Shown here: positions 11,969 to 19,886 of the stretch, piece by piece
How positions within the stretch are numbered: the first letter of the stretch is position 1
How the letters are laid out: every line of letters starts with the position of its first letter
Assembly: GCF_029714205.1 (NCBI RefSeq)
Contig: NZ_CP121648.1
Location: 4,787,001 to 4,851,000, forward strand
Reading direction: 5' to 3'
Source: Methylobacterium sp. CB376
GTDB taxonomy: Bacteria; Pseudomonadota; Alphaproteobacteria; Rhizobiales; Beijerinckiaceae
DNA: 64,000 bases
Translations under genes and position numbers: made by a program
The notes under the pieces: generated by a model
What the model saw: the letters and a program-made list of their open reading frames with translations, nothing else
What the model was told of the DNA's origin: nothing
The model's database searches: none

Positions 11969-12718
11969 TCAGCCGGGCCGGGCCGCGAGCAGGTCCCGCA
12001 GCGTCGTGATCGTGGAGGAATCCGCCACCCCGTCGACCCGCTCGGGCCGGAAGTGGCGCTGGAAGGCCTCCACCACCGCCCGCATGCCGGAGTCGAAGCG
12101 CCCGGTCACCGGCTGGTCGTAGCCGTAGAGGGCGAACATCGCCTGCAGCGCCTCGATGGGCTGACCGGCATCGCCCTCGGCGAAGAAGCGCCCGTCGCGG
12201 ATCGGCACCGGCGGGACGAAGTGGCCGATCCCCTCCCGGTGCAGGCGCGCCCACGGGAAGGTCTCGCCGGGATCCTGCTTGCGGGCCGGCGCCACGTCCG
12301 AGTGGCCGAGGACGCGGTCGGCGCGGATCGGCCAGCGGGCGAGGATGTCGCGCGAGAGGGCGATGACGGCCGCGACCTGCGCCTCCGGGTAGGGCGGCAG
12401 CCCGCCCGCGTGGCCCGGATGGGCGATCTCGACGCCGATCGAGCGGGAATTGACGTCGCGCTCGCCCTCCCAGGCGGCCTCGCCCGCGTGCCACGCCCGG
12501 CGCCCCTCGGGCACCATCTGCACCACGCGCCCGTCCTCGAACACGAAGTAGTGGCAGGACACTTCGGACAGGGGATTGGCGAGGCGCAGCAGCGCCTCGC
12601 CCGCGTCCGGCATCCCCGTGTAGTGGAGGAGCAGCATGTCGACGGGGCGGCGCCGCTCGCCGTGGCTGGGGGAGGGCACGACCTTCGTGGCGACGGGGCT
12701 CTCGGGAGACGGCTTCAT
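11969..12718 (-). CDS. N-acetylmuramoyl-L-alanine amidase (AmpD/AmiD type) with peptidoglycan-binding domain
   Basis: The 249-residue protein has an Amidase_2 domain at about 25-155. Predicted zinc ligands are His32 (LLHYTG), His139 (LGHSDVAP) and Asp149 (KQDPG). A C-terminal peptidoglycan-binding helical domain sits at about 180-245 (ALQAMFALYGYDQPVTGRFD). Such enzymes cut the lactyl-L-Ala bond of muropeptides in cell-wall recycling. No signal peptide is visible, so it probably acts in the cytosol or the N-terminus is unconventional. It is 12 bp downstream of the TerB/DnaJ gene, which implies cotranscription. The 270-bp gap on its downstream side is relatively AT-rich near 11850-11900 and may hold a promoter. 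Confidence 0.9.
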   Translation of the reverse strand: MKPSPESPVATKVVPSPSHGERRRPVDMLLLHYTGMPDAGEALLRLANPLSEVSCHYFVFEDGRVVQMVPEGRRAWHAGEAAWEGERDVNSRSIGVEIAHPGHAGGLPPYPEAQVAAVIALSRDILARWPIRADRVLGHSDVAPARKQDPGETFPWARLHREGIGHFVPPVPIRDGRFFAEGDAGQPIEALQAMFALYGYDQPVTGRFDSGMRAVVEAFQRHFRPERVDGVADSSTITTLRDLLAARPG

Positions 12719-12730
12719 CGGCGGATCCGG

Positions 12731-13453
12731 TCAGAGCCCGCGCTCGGCGGCGATGCGGTCCCAGGCGGCGTTGATCGCCGCGAGGCGGCGGGTGGCGATG
12801 GCGACCGCCGCCGGCGGCAGGCCGCGGGCCACGGCCCGGTCGGGATGGTTCTCGGCGACGAGCGCCCGGTAGCGCGCCTTCAGCTCGGGATCCGGCAGGC
12901 CGCGCGCGACCCCGAGCGCCTCGTAGGGATCGTCCGCCAGCCGCACGTGGCGGGCGGCGAGGCAGGCGAAGCGGGCCTCGTCGAGGCCGAAGATCTCGGC
13001 CACCGCGCGCAGGTACTGCGCCTCCTTCTCGTGGAGCGCCCCGTCCGCCTTGGCGATGTGGAACAGGCCGTCGAGCACGTCCTCCAGCAGGCGCGGCTCC
13101 TCGCGGAAGGCCTCGGCGATCTGCTGGGCGTAGGCCTCGAAGCCGGCGGTGGTCCCCTTGGCGAGATCGAACAGCCGGGTCACGCCGGCCCGCTCCGCCT
13201 CGGGCACGCGCACCACCTCGGCGAAGGCCGCCACCTCGGCCGGGGTCACGACCCCGTCGGATTTCGCCATCTTGGCGGCGAGCGCGACGAGGCCGGTGGT
13301 GAACACGACCTCCCGCGGCGTCGGGCCGAACAGCGACCCCTCACGGTCGAGCAGGAAATGCCCGGCCACGGCGCCGAGGAGCGCGCCGAGCGGGCCGCCC
13401 ACGGCGAGGCCGAGGCCGGCGCCGCCGATCTTTCCCCAGAGCGCGTGGCTCAT
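12731..13453 (-). CDS. DjlA-like TerB/DnaJ-domain protein
   Basis: The 240-residue protein has a glycine-rich hydrophobic N-terminus at about 8-35 (GKIGGAGLGLAVGGPLGALL). A TerB-like helical domain follows at about 48-165 (LAAKMAKSDGVVTPAE, FHIAKADGALHEKE). A C-terminal J domain at about 175-238 carries the Hsp70-stimulating HPD tripeptide at 203-205 (AENHPDRAVA). This is the architecture of DjlA, a membrane-linked DnaK co-chaperone. The start is ATG 13453, right before the N-terminal glycine zipper; the upstream open frame has unlike composition. It precedes the amidase gene by 12 bp. Confidence 0.88.
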   Translation of the reverse strand: MSHALWGKIGGAGLGLAVGGPLGALLGAVAGHFLLDREGSLFGPTPREVVFTTGLVALAAKMAKSDGVVTPAEVAAFAEVVRVPEAERAGVTRLFDLAKGTTAGFEAYAQQIAEAFREEPRLLEDVLDGLFHIAKADGALHEKEAQYLRAVAEIFGLDEARFACLAARHVRLADDPYEALGVARGLPDPELKARYRALVAENHPDRAVARGLPPAAVAIATRRLAAINAAWDRIAAERGL

Positions 13454-13614
13454 CGCGGCGGGAGGCCGGGGCGCCGCGGCGCGGCCGGCCGCTGGAACGG
13501 CGGAATCGTCATGGGGTCGTCTTGTAGGGCCGAAAGCGGGCCGGCGGAACCGGGCAACCCGCCTCAGGCGAGGGTCGCGAGGCGCGGGCCGGAGCGCCGC
13601 GCCTCGCCGCCGCC

Positions 13615-13884
13615 TCAGCGGCAGTAGATGTTGCCGTAGGGGTCGCGGTAGGTCCCGTAGGGGCATTGCGGCGCCGTGGCCGCGCCCACGATCGCGCCGC
13701 CGGCCGCGCCGACGAGGCCGCCCGCGACGGCGCCGCTCGCCCGGCCCGTCGCCGCCGCGCCGATCGCCGCGCCGGTCAGGCCGCCGAGGGCCGCACCGCC
13801 CGCGGCGCGGTCGCCCGGGGTGTTGCAGGCGCCGAGCGACAGCGCCATGGCGCCCGCCAGCGAGGCGGCAATGAACTTCTTCAT
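13615..13884 (-). CDS. Glycine-zipper lipoprotein
   Basis: The 89-residue product starts MKKFIAASLAG and has a lipobox ending LSLGAC, with the cysteine at residue 20. The middle is an almost continuous glycine-zipper (GGAALGGLTGAAIGAA, GAVAGGLVGAAGGAIVGAA), typical of small YMGG-like outer-membrane lipoproteins. The C-terminal tail has an aromatic, cysteine-containing motif (CPYGTYRDPYGNIYCR). It is monocistronic, with its own upstream gap of about 250 bp shared with the divergent ureE. Its exact role is unknown; relatives are linked with envelope integrity. Confidence 0.82.
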   Translation of the reverse strand: MKKFIAASLAGAMALSLGACNTPGDRAAGGAALGGLTGAAIGAAATGRASGAVAGGLVGAAGGAIVGAATAPQCPYGTYRDPYGNIYCR

Positions 13885-14133
13885 GACGTGATTCCCTTGT
13901 GCAATTCGCGGTCTTGCGACGGATCAAGCGCCGGTCGCCGCTCTCCACAGCCTAGCTGCCCGGGCTCTGAACACCAGATGAGCGCGGCCGTTTGCGCTCC
14001 GCGGGCCCGGCGAAATCGGCCGGGCGCGGCATCCGGGCCACGCCCGGTGCCGGACCGGCCCCGCAAATCGTGTGACACCGGTCGCCGCGATGCGTAGAGG
14101 AGGGGCGTCGAACGCCGTCCGCGAGGGTCCCGC

Positions 14134-14781
14134 ATGCTGCGCGCCACCACCATCGTCCGCAAGCCCGCCGTCCGGCCGGATGCCGTGGCGGACACCATCA
14201 CCCTCGACCACGCCGCCCGCCTCCGGCGCGAGGGCGCGTTCACGGCCGAGAAGGGGCTCGCCTTCCGGCTCGACCTCGCCCGCGCGGCGGGGCTGGAGGA
14301 CGGCGACGCCCTGCGCCTGGAGGATGGCCGGCTGGTGCGGATCGCCGCCGCCGCCGAGAGCCTGCTGGAGGTGCGCGCCGAGAACCCGCTGCGCCTGACC
14401 CGCCTCGCCTGGCAGCTCGGCAGCAACCACGTCGCCCTCGAAGTCACCGCCGAGGCGCTCTACGTGAAGGCCGACCCGGTCGTCGCGGATCTGGTGCGCG
14501 GGCAGGGCTGCCTCGCGAGCGCCGTCGAGCGCCCGTTCCGCCCCGAGCGCGAGGTCGTGGCGCACGACCACAGCCAGTGCGGCCACGATCACTCCCACGA
14601 CCACCATCACCACGAACCGCACGCCCAGGATCACCGCGGGCAAGAGCACCACGGGCAAGAGCATCAGGGGCAAGCGCATCAGGGGCAAGCGCATCACGGG
14701 CACGACCACCATCGTCACGACCACGGGCATGACCACGGGCACGCGCACCACCACGACCACGGCCACTCCCACGGGCACTGA
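14134..14781 (+). CDS. ureE: Urease accessory protein UreE with long His-rich tail
   Basis: UreE is a dimeric nickel metallochaperone for urease maturation. The 215-residue product has the N-terminal UreE domain at about 1-75 (LTLDHAAR-like segment, RLEDGRLVRIAAAAE) and the C-terminal ferredoxin-like domain at about 78-145 (LTRLAWQLGSNHVALEV). A tail from about 148 to 215 is mostly His, Asp, Gly and Gln (HDHSHDHHHHEPH). Parts of the tail come from short DNA repeats of the kind CATCAGGGGCAAGCG. No other urease gene is in the window. It sits just ahead of dusA, so the chaperone is separated from its usual operon here. Confidence 0.9.
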   Translation: MLRATTIVRKPAVRPDAVADTITLDHAARLRREGAFTAEKGLAFRLDLARAAGLEDGDALRLEDGRLVRIAAAAESLLEVRAENPLRLTRLAWQLGSNHVALEVTAEALYVKADPVVADLVRGQGCLASAVERPFRPEREVVAHDHSQCGHDHSHDHHHHEPHAQDHRGQEHHGQEHQGQAHQGQAHHGHDHHRHDHGHDHGHAHHHDHGHSHGH

Positions 14782-14830
14782 CCGGCAGGACGGAATGCCG
14801 GCCGGGTTGCCGCGCCCGCCCGGGGGATTG

Positions 14831-15814
14831 ATGCCCTCCTGGCGCTTCAGCGTCGCGCCGATGATGGATTGGACGGACCGGCATTGCCGGGCCTTCCACC
14901 GCACCCTGACGCGGCACGCCCGGCTCTACACCGAGATGGTCACGACCGGGGCCGTGCTGCACGGGCCGCGCGAGCGCCTGATCGGGTTCGATCCCGCGGA
15001 GCAGCCGGTGGCGATCCAGCTCGGCGGCTCCGACCCGGCCGACCTCGCCGCCGCGGCGCGCATCGCCGAGGCGGAGGGCTACGCCGAGGTCAACCTCAAT
15101 GTCGGCTGCCCCTCGGACCGCGTCCAGGACGGGCGCTTCGGCGCCTGCCTGATGCGCGAGCCGGACCTGGTGGGGGAGTGCGTCGCCGCCATGAAGGCGG
15201 CGGTGGCGGTCCCCGTCACGGTGAAGTGCCGCATCGGCGTCGACGACCAGGATCCGGAGGCCGCCCTCGACGCCCTCGCCCGGAGCGTCGCGCGGGCGGG
15301 GGTCGACGGGCTCGTCGTGCACGCCCGCAAGGCCTGGCTGCAGGGGCTCTCGCCGAAGGAGAACCGGGACGTGCCGCCCCTCGATTACGGGCGGGTCCAC
15401 CGGCTGAAGGCGGCGCATCCCGACCTGCCGGTCGCGATCAACGGGGGGCTGCGCAGCCTCGACGAGGCGCGGGCCCAGCTCGCCCACGTGGACGGGGCGA
15501 TGCTCGGCCGCGCCGCCTACGCGGAGCCCGCCCTGCTGCTCGCGGTCGATCCGGTGCTGTTCGGGGCGCCGGCCCCGGTCGCCGACCCGTTCGAGGCGGT
15601 GGAGGCCTTCCTGCCCTACCTGTCGGCCCGGCTCGCCGAGGGCGTGCGCCTCCACGCGATCACCCGGCACATGCTCGGGCTGTTCAACGGCCGCCCCGGC
15701 GCCCGGGCCTTCCGGCGCCACCTCTCGACCGAGGGCATGCGGGCGAGCGCCGGGACCGACGTCCTGCGCGACGCGGTGGCCCGGGTCGGCCGGCGGGCGG
15801 CCGAGGCGGCCTGA
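14831..15814 (+). CDS. dusA: tRNA-dihydrouridine synthase A
   Basis: DusA reduces uridine 20/20a in the tRNA D-loop using FMN. The 327-residue product starts with the typical FSVAPMMDWTDRHCR. It has the substrate-binding NLNVGCPSDRVQDGRFGACLM, with the catalytic cysteine in FGAC. It also has the flavin-contacting VKCRIGVDD, VHARKAWLQGLSPKENRD and INGGL motifs, which define the DusA subfamily. The ATG at 14831 follows a GGGGGA site; an in-frame ATG at 14795 is possible. It lies 49 bp after ureE and is probably cotranscribed. A strong hairpin follows after the dispersed element. Confidence 0.93.
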   Translation: MPSWRFSVAPMMDWTDRHCRAFHRTLTRHARLYTEMVTTGAVLHGPRERLIGFDPAEQPVAIQLGGSDPADLAAAARIAEAEGYAEVNLNVGCPSDRVQDGRFGACLMREPDLVGECVAAMKAAVAVPVTVKCRIGVDDQDPEAALDALARSVARAGVDGLVVHARKAWLQGLSPKENRDVPPLDYGRVHRLKAAHPDLPVAINGGLRSLDEARAQLAHVDGAMLGRAAYAEPALLLAVDPVLFGAPAPVADPFEAVEAFLPYLSARLAEGVRLHAITRHMLGLFNGRPGARAFRRHLSTEGMRASAGTDVLRDAVARVGRRAAEAA

Positions 15815-15837
15815 CCCGGGGCTCCCGCCTCATACGC

Positions 15838-15914
15838 CATCCGGTTGATTGCTTCGCCATCTCGCATTTCGGCCATGCGGATGTCGGCTTCGCTCAGGCG
15901 CCGCGCAGGCTTGG
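15838..15914 (+). repeat. Dispersed convergent-gap element, copy 4
   Basis: The dusA/aspartic-protease gap carries the same core (GCGGATGTCGGCTTCGCTC, then AGGCGCCGCGCAGGCTTG) on the plus strand. It is preceded by ATTGCTTCGCCAT, as in copy 1. It runs directly into the 16-bp perfect hairpin at 15915-15951. Confidence 0.8.
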
Positions 15915-15951
15915 GATACGGGATCCGCTTCGATCAAGCGGATCCCGTATC
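15915..15951. terminator. 16-bp perfect hairpin between convergent genes
   Basis: Bases 15915-15930 and 15936-15951 are exact inverted repeats (arm GATACGGGATCCGCTT) around a 5-nt loop. The hairpin overlaps the first two bases of the minus-strand protease gene's stop codon and closes the dispersed element. It would fold in transcripts from either direction. It is likely a bidirectional 3'-end signal, although no long T-tract flanks it. Confidence 0.65.
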
Positions 15952-16651
15952 AGCCGGGCCGGGCGCCGCGCAGGATCAGCCGGCTGCCGCGCACCTCGTA
16001 GGAGGCGAGGCGCTCCAGGAAGGTCATGCCGAGGAGGTTGAGGCCGAGGGTCCCGGGCCGCGTCACCAGGGCGGGCACCCGCTCCTCGCGGATCGGCCCG
16101 ACCGCGAGGCTGTCGAGGATGACCGGGGCGGCGGCGGCGCGGCCGTTCGCGGTCTGGACCATCACGACGAACGCCTCCGGCCGGGGATGCAGGCCGAGCG
16201 CGGCCGCGCTCTCGGCGGTGAGGACCACCGCGCTCGCCCCGGTGTCGAAGGCGAAGACCTGCTCGCGGCCATTCGCCCGCGCCCTCAGGGTGAAGCCGCC
16301 ATCGGCGCGCCGCGCGATCACCACCTCCCCGCCCGGCGTCACCACCGGCTCGCCCGCCGCCAGCTCGCCGAAGACCCGGAAGGCGAAGTCCCGGGCCTGG
16401 TCGCGCCACGCGTAGAGCCCGGCCGCGCCGGCGCCCAGGCAGAGCCAGACCAGGAGGGCGCCCAGACCCTCCCCGATCCCGATCCGGAACTGCCGGACGA
16501 TGCCGCTCAGGATCACCAGGAGCGCCGCCGCGGCGCCGAGCCCGGTCGCGACCTCCGGCGGGCTCCACCCGCCGATGTCGCCCCGCGCCAGGGCCGCGAC
16601 GCCGGCCCCCGCGGCGAGGAGGAGCAGGGCGACACCGGCGGCGCCCGGCAT
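15950..16651 (-). CDS. Membrane-anchored retropepsin-like aspartic protease (TIGR02281 type)
   Basis: The 233-residue protein has three hydrophobic segments near residues 3-22, 37-53 and 62-82. A periplasmic clan-AA aspartic protease domain follows, with the active-site triad in FDTGAS (Asp136-Thr-Gly) and a hydrophobic-hydrophobic-Gly-like strand (TLGLNLLGMTFLERL) near 206. A dimer is expected, since only one DTG is present. The family is widespread in alphaproteobacteria, and its substrates are largely unknown. It is the last gene of a minus-strand run that starts with cobS, with 1 bp between it and the DUF1289 gene. Confidence 0.87.
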   Translation of the reverse strand: MPGAAGVALLLLAAGAGVAALARGDIGGWSPPEVATGLGAAAALLVILSGIVRQFRIGIGEGLGALLVWLCLGAGAAGLYAWRDQARDFAFRVFGELAAGEPVVTPGGEVVIARRADGGFTLRARANGREQVFAFDTGASAVVLTAESAAALGLHPRPEAFVVMVQTANGRAAAAPVILDSLAVGPIREERVPALVTRPGTLGLNLLGMTFLERLASYEVRGSRLILRGARPG

Positions 16652-16652
16652 G

Positions 16653-16865
16653 TCAGGCGGGGGAGGGAGCGGGCCGCCGGAGGTCGCGACCGGGCTCGGC
16701 GCCGCGGCGGCGGCCGGGCAGCAGCGCCATGATGCGCTTGCGCTCGGGCTCGGAGAGGGAGCCCCAGGCCGCGATCTCGTCGCGGGTGCGGCCGCAGCCC
16801 TCGCAGAGGCCGGTGCCGGGGTCGAGGACGCAGACGCGGGTGCAGGGCGTGGAGGGAGGCGGCAT
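16653..16865 (-). CDS. DUF1289-family cysteine-rich small protein
   Basis: A 70-residue product contains the family signature CTRVCVLDP...CEGCGRTRDEIAAW (cysteines at residues 8, 12, 21 and 24), followed by LSEPERKRIMALLP. DUF1289 proteins are small and probably bind a metal or an Fe-S cluster through these cysteines; their role is not established. It lies between cobS (12 bp upstream) and the aspartic protease (1 bp downstream), evidently one transcript. Confidence 0.88.
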   Translation of the reverse strand: MPPPSTPCTRVCVLDPGTGLCEGCGRTRDEIAAWGSLSEPERKRIMALLPGRRRGAEPGRDLRRPAPSPA

Positions 16866-16877
16866 CGAGGGATCGGA

Positions 16878-17711
16878 TCAGCGGGGAATCGCGATCAGCA
16901 GGGCGAGCAGGGCGGCGATCTCGGCCACCTGCTGGCTCGCGCCGATCACGTCGCCGGTCTGGCCGCCGATCAGCCGCTCCGCCATGCGGCTCATCGTCCA
17001 GGCCGAGAGGGCGGCGAGGAGCCCCGCGAGCGCGAGCCCGCTCGCCGGCAGGCCGAGCGCCCAGGCTCCGACGAGGAGCGCGCCGCAGAGCGCCCAGGCG
17101 ACGGCGCAGGTGGCGCCCGTGGGCTGCCCGACCGCCTGGGCGGCCCCGTCCGGCCGGGCCGGGGGCAGCGCGAACAGGGGCCAGAGCGACGCCGTGCGCG
17201 ACAGGGCCGCGGCGGCGGGCAGGACCAGGGCCGCGCGCCACCCGATCCGGTCGGCGAGGGTGGCGAGCGCGCCGATGCGCAGGGCGTAGGCGAGGATCAG
17301 GGCCGCGGCCCCGTAGGTGCCGATGCGGCTGTCGCGCATGATGTCGAGCCGCCGCACCGCGTCCGCCCCGCCGCCGAAACCGTCCGCGAGGTCGGCGAGC
17401 CCGTCCTCGTGCAGCGCGCCGGTCGCCAGGGTGAGCGCGAGCGCCGCGAGCGTGCCGGCGATGAAGGGGCCGAGCCCGAGGCCGAGCCCGCCGAGCAGCG
17501 CCACCGCGCTCGGCAGGGCGATCAGCATTCCGGCGATCGGCAGCATCCGCGGCGCGGTGCGGAAGTCCGGGGCCGCGTGGCCGTCCGCCTCGCCCGGGAG
17601 GGCCGGGACCGGAAGCCGGCTGTAGAAGCGCAGGCAGGCGGCGAGGTCGAGGAGCGGCGGCCAGGGGCCCGTCTCGGGTGGCGGCTCGAACTCGTCGTCC
17701 GCCTCGTGCAT
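16878..17711 (-). CDS. cobS: Adenosylcobinamide-GDP ribazoletransferase
   Basis: CobS joins adenosylcobinamide-GDP with alpha-ribazole to make adenosylcobalamin at the membrane. The 277-residue product has the family signatures RFYSRLPVP near residue 29, ALHEDGLADLADGFGGG near 97-113 (acidic, metal-binding), and RDSRIGTYGA near 124. It has several hydrophobic segments and ends with GGQTGDVIGASQQVAE. The start ATG at 17711 has a GAAGGG ribosome site. It is divergent from cobT, which makes the ribazole precursor, so the final steps of B12 assembly are encoded side by side. Confidence 0.93.
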   Translation of the reverse strand: MHEADDEFEPPPETGPWPPLLDLAACLRFYSRLPVPALPGEADGHAAPDFRTAPRMLPIAGMLIALPSAVALLGGLGLGLGPFIAGTLAALALTLATGALHEDGLADLADGFGGGADAVRRLDIMRDSRIGTYGAAALILAYALRIGALATLADRIGWRAALVLPAAAALSRTASLWPLFALPPARPDGAAQAVGQPTGATCAVAWALCGALLVGAWALGLPASGLALAGLLAALSAWTMSRMAERLIGGQTGDVIGASQQVAEIAALLALLIAIPR

Positions 17712-17905
17712 GGCGGACCCTTCGGCCCGCAACCCCGCGCCCTCGGCCATCGCGCTCGCGTCCTTCGCGTCCAGGGACCCATTATACCGCAGATGCGCGC
17801 CCCGCGTCTGCGGAGAAAGCGGGGACCGCGCGCTCCCGCCGGCCAGCGCACCACGCGCCGGAGCGGCCGCCGGTTCGGCGGCAAGAATCATGCGGGACCA
17901 AGACC

Positions 17906-17938
17906 CTAAGCGGAATCCCGGCGAGCAAGTCCGCTTAG
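17906..17938. promoter_or_regulatory. 9-bp inverted repeat in the cobS/cobT divergent gap
   Basis: Bases 17906-17914 (CTAAGCGGA) and 17930-17938 (TCCGCTTAG) are exact inverted repeats with a 15-nt spacer. They end 53 bp before the cobT start, inside the shared 280-bp promoter region. This could be an operator for both genes or a hairpin in the cobT leader. I looked for a B12-box (GCCACTG) and cobalamin-riboswitch core here and found none. Confidence 0.35.
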
Positions 17939-17991
17939 CCTTCGCGGCGCCCTCTGGTAAGAGGCCCGGATCGTCCCGCCGGAGTTCGCCG

Positions 17992-19023
17992 ATGAATGCC
18001 CCGCCCCCCGATGCCAGCCCCTTCGCGGATATCCGCCAGCTCCTCGCCGGCATGCCGGGTCCCGACGAGGAGGCGGCGCGGGCCGTCGCGGCCCGGCAGG
18101 CGGAGCTGACCAAGCCCGCCGGCAGCCTCGGGCGCCTCGAGACCCTGGTGGCGTGGCTCGCCGCCTGGCAGGGCAAGCCGATGCCGAGCCTCGACCGACC
18201 GCTCGTCTGCGTCTTCGCCGGCAGCCACGGCGTCGCCGCCCGCGGCGTCTCGGCCTATCCGTCCGCGGTCAACCGGCAGATGCTCGACAATTTCGCCGCC
18301 GGGGGCGCGGCGATCAACCAGATCTGCGCGACCTACGGGCTCGGCTTCAAGGTCTTCGACCTCGCCCTCGACCTGCCGACCGGCGACATCGCCGAGGCCG
18401 AGGCGATGACCGAGAAGGCCTGCGTGGCCACGATGGCGTTCGGGATGGAGGCGGTGGCGGCCGGCACCGACGGGCTCGCGCTCGGCGAGATGGGGATCGG
18501 CAACACCACGGTCGCGGCCGCGATCTACGCGGCCCTCTACGGCGGCGAGCCCGCCGGCTGGGTGGGGCACGGCACCGGGGTGGACGCGGCGGGCCACGCC
18601 CGCAAGGTGGCGGCGGTGGAGGCGGCTCTCGCCCGCCACGCCGGCCATCTCGACGATCCGCTGCAGGTGCTGGCGCGTCTCGGCGGGCGCGAGGTGGCGG
18701 CGATCGCCGGGGCGATCCTGGCGGCGCGGCTGCAGCGCGTGCCGGTGGTGCTCGACGGCTACGTGGCCTGCGCGGCCGCCGCGGTGCTGCACGCCCTCGA
18801 TCCCCGGGCCCTCGACCATTGCGTGGCGGGCCACCGCTCGGCCGAGGGGGCGCACGGCGCGGTGCTGGAGCGGCTCGGCCTCGACCCGCTCCTCGCCCTG
18901 GGCCTGCGGCTCGGCGAGGGCTCGGGGGCGGCCCTGGCCCTCGGGCTGCTCAAGGCGGCGCTCGCCTGCCACCGGGACATGGCGACCTTCGCGCAGGCCG
19001 GCGTCGCCGGGCCCGGCGCCTGA
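17992..19023 (+). CDS. cobT: Nicotinate-nucleotide:5,6-dimethylbenzimidazole phosphoribosyltransferase
   Basis: CobT makes alpha-ribazole phosphate from dimethylbenzimidazole and nicotinate mononucleotide, activating the lower ligand of cobalamin. The 343-residue protein has LTKPAGSLGRLE near residue 40, the VFAGSHGVAARGVSAYP loop near 75-91, GEMGIGNTT near 165, and GHRSAEGAH near 279, with the catalytic-type glutamate region at its end. Length and motifs are normal. The start ATG 17992 is in the divergent gap with cobS. Three bases separate its stop from the convergent small gene. Confidence 0.95.
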   Translation: MNAPPPDASPFADIRQLLAGMPGPDEEAARAVAARQAELTKPAGSLGRLETLVAWLAAWQGKPMPSLDRPLVCVFAGSHGVAARGVSAYPSAVNRQMLDNFAAGGAAINQICATYGLGFKVFDLALDLPTGDIAEAEAMTEKACVATMAFGMEAVAAGTDGLALGEMGIGNTTVAAAIYAALYGGEPAGWVGHGTGVDAAGHARKVAAVEAALARHAGHLDDPLQVLARLGGREVAAIAGAILAARLQRVPVVLDGYVACAAAAVLHALDPRALDHCVAGHRSAEGAHGAVLERLGLDPLLALGLRLGEGSGAALALGLLKAALACHRDMATFAQAGVAGPGA

Positions 19024-19026
19024 CGC

Positions 19027-19248
19027 TCAGGCGGGGAGCGCCAGCGGGTCCTCGCACAGGCGGACCGCGCCCGGGCGGCGGCCGGTCTCGGCGCCGGCGA
19101 AGTGCAGCGCGTCCGCGCGGCTGCGGAAGATGCCGCCCGCGCGCCCGCGGGTCTCCACCGCCAGCCAGCGGCCCTCGCGGTCCTGGCCGACGAGGAAGCG
19201 GACGGGTTCCGGGCGGGGCGACCGCGCCTCAGTGCCGCAATCGGACAT
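19027..19248 (-). CDS. Small hypothetical protein
   Basis: A 73-residue frame has no signal peptide or membrane segment and contains one compact stretch (PVRFLVGQDREGRWLAVETR, then GIFRSRADALHFA) that resembles a small beta-beta-alpha fold. It begins at ATG 19248 and ends 3 bp from the convergent cobT stop. That tail-to-tail packing supports a real gene. No family is recognised. Confidence 0.5.
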   Translation of the reverse strand: MSDCGTEARSPRPEPVRFLVGQDREGRWLAVETRGRAGGIFRSRADALHFAGAETGRRPGAVRLCEDPLALPA

Positions 19249-19421
19249 CGTCCCCCCTCCGCCGTGGTCGCGCGTCCCGGATCGGCACCGCGCCGCGGGC
19301 CTCGATGCCGCCCCATCAGGTTTCGGGCCGTCGTCCTCGAAAGGCCGACCGGCAGGCGCTATGGATGATCGTCGTTCCGCGCCGGGGACGTCTCGGTCGG
19401 GCGGGATCTCGGGAGGATGGG

Positions 19422-19877
19422 ATGGTCCGCGCGCGGCACCGGGTGAGGGGAGCCGGCCTCGCGGGCCGGGTGGCCGTCGCGGCGGCGGCCTGGCACGCCG
19501 GCATGGCCGTCGCCGCCGCCGAGCCGCGCCCGGGGCTCCCCGTCGCGGCCTTCGAGGAGGCGGTGCGCGAGAGCCTCGCCGGGCACGGCGACCGGATGGG
19601 CTATGCCCTCACCCGCTGCCCGCTGACGCCCCGCTTCGCGCCGGCCGGCGAGACCTACCTGGGCCGCGCCTTCTCGCAGCGCGCCGACACGGTCATCGTC
19701 CTGGTCGCGGTGGAGAAGGGGCAGGTCGCCTCCTGGACGGAGTTCGATCTGCCCGGCCTGCAGGGATGGATCACCCACGCGGCGACGCGCTGCCGGGGGG
19801 CGACCCTCACGGTCGGGCGCGGCGCCGCCGCGCAGCGCTACCGCTGGGACGGGCGCGGCTTCGTCGCGCGGCGCTGA
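19422..19877 (+). CDS. Putative secreted protein, unknown function
   Basis: The 151-residue product has an Arg-rich N-terminus and a hydrophobic segment ending in MAVAAA near residue 33, consistent with a signal peptide. Two cysteines (LTRCPLTP near 65, TRCRGATL near 127) could pair in the periplasm. A GGGAGGATGG ribosome site lies just before the ATG. It has no recognised domain. It is followed, 10 bp later and convergent, by the poxB remnant. Confidence 0.6.
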   Translation: MVRARHRVRGAGLAGRVAVAAAAWHAGMAVAAAEPRPGLPVAAFEEAVRESLAGHGDRMGYALTRCPLTPRFAPAGETYLGRAFSQRADTVIVLVAVEKGQVASWTEFDLPGLQGWITHAATRCRGATLTVGRGAAAQRYRWDGRGFVARR

Positions 19878-19886
19878 CCGGCGCGC

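Noticed and set aside
17712..17991. Cobalamin riboswitch between cobS and cobT
   Set aside because: The expected B12-box and its conserved core are not found; only a 9-bp inverted repeat is seen.
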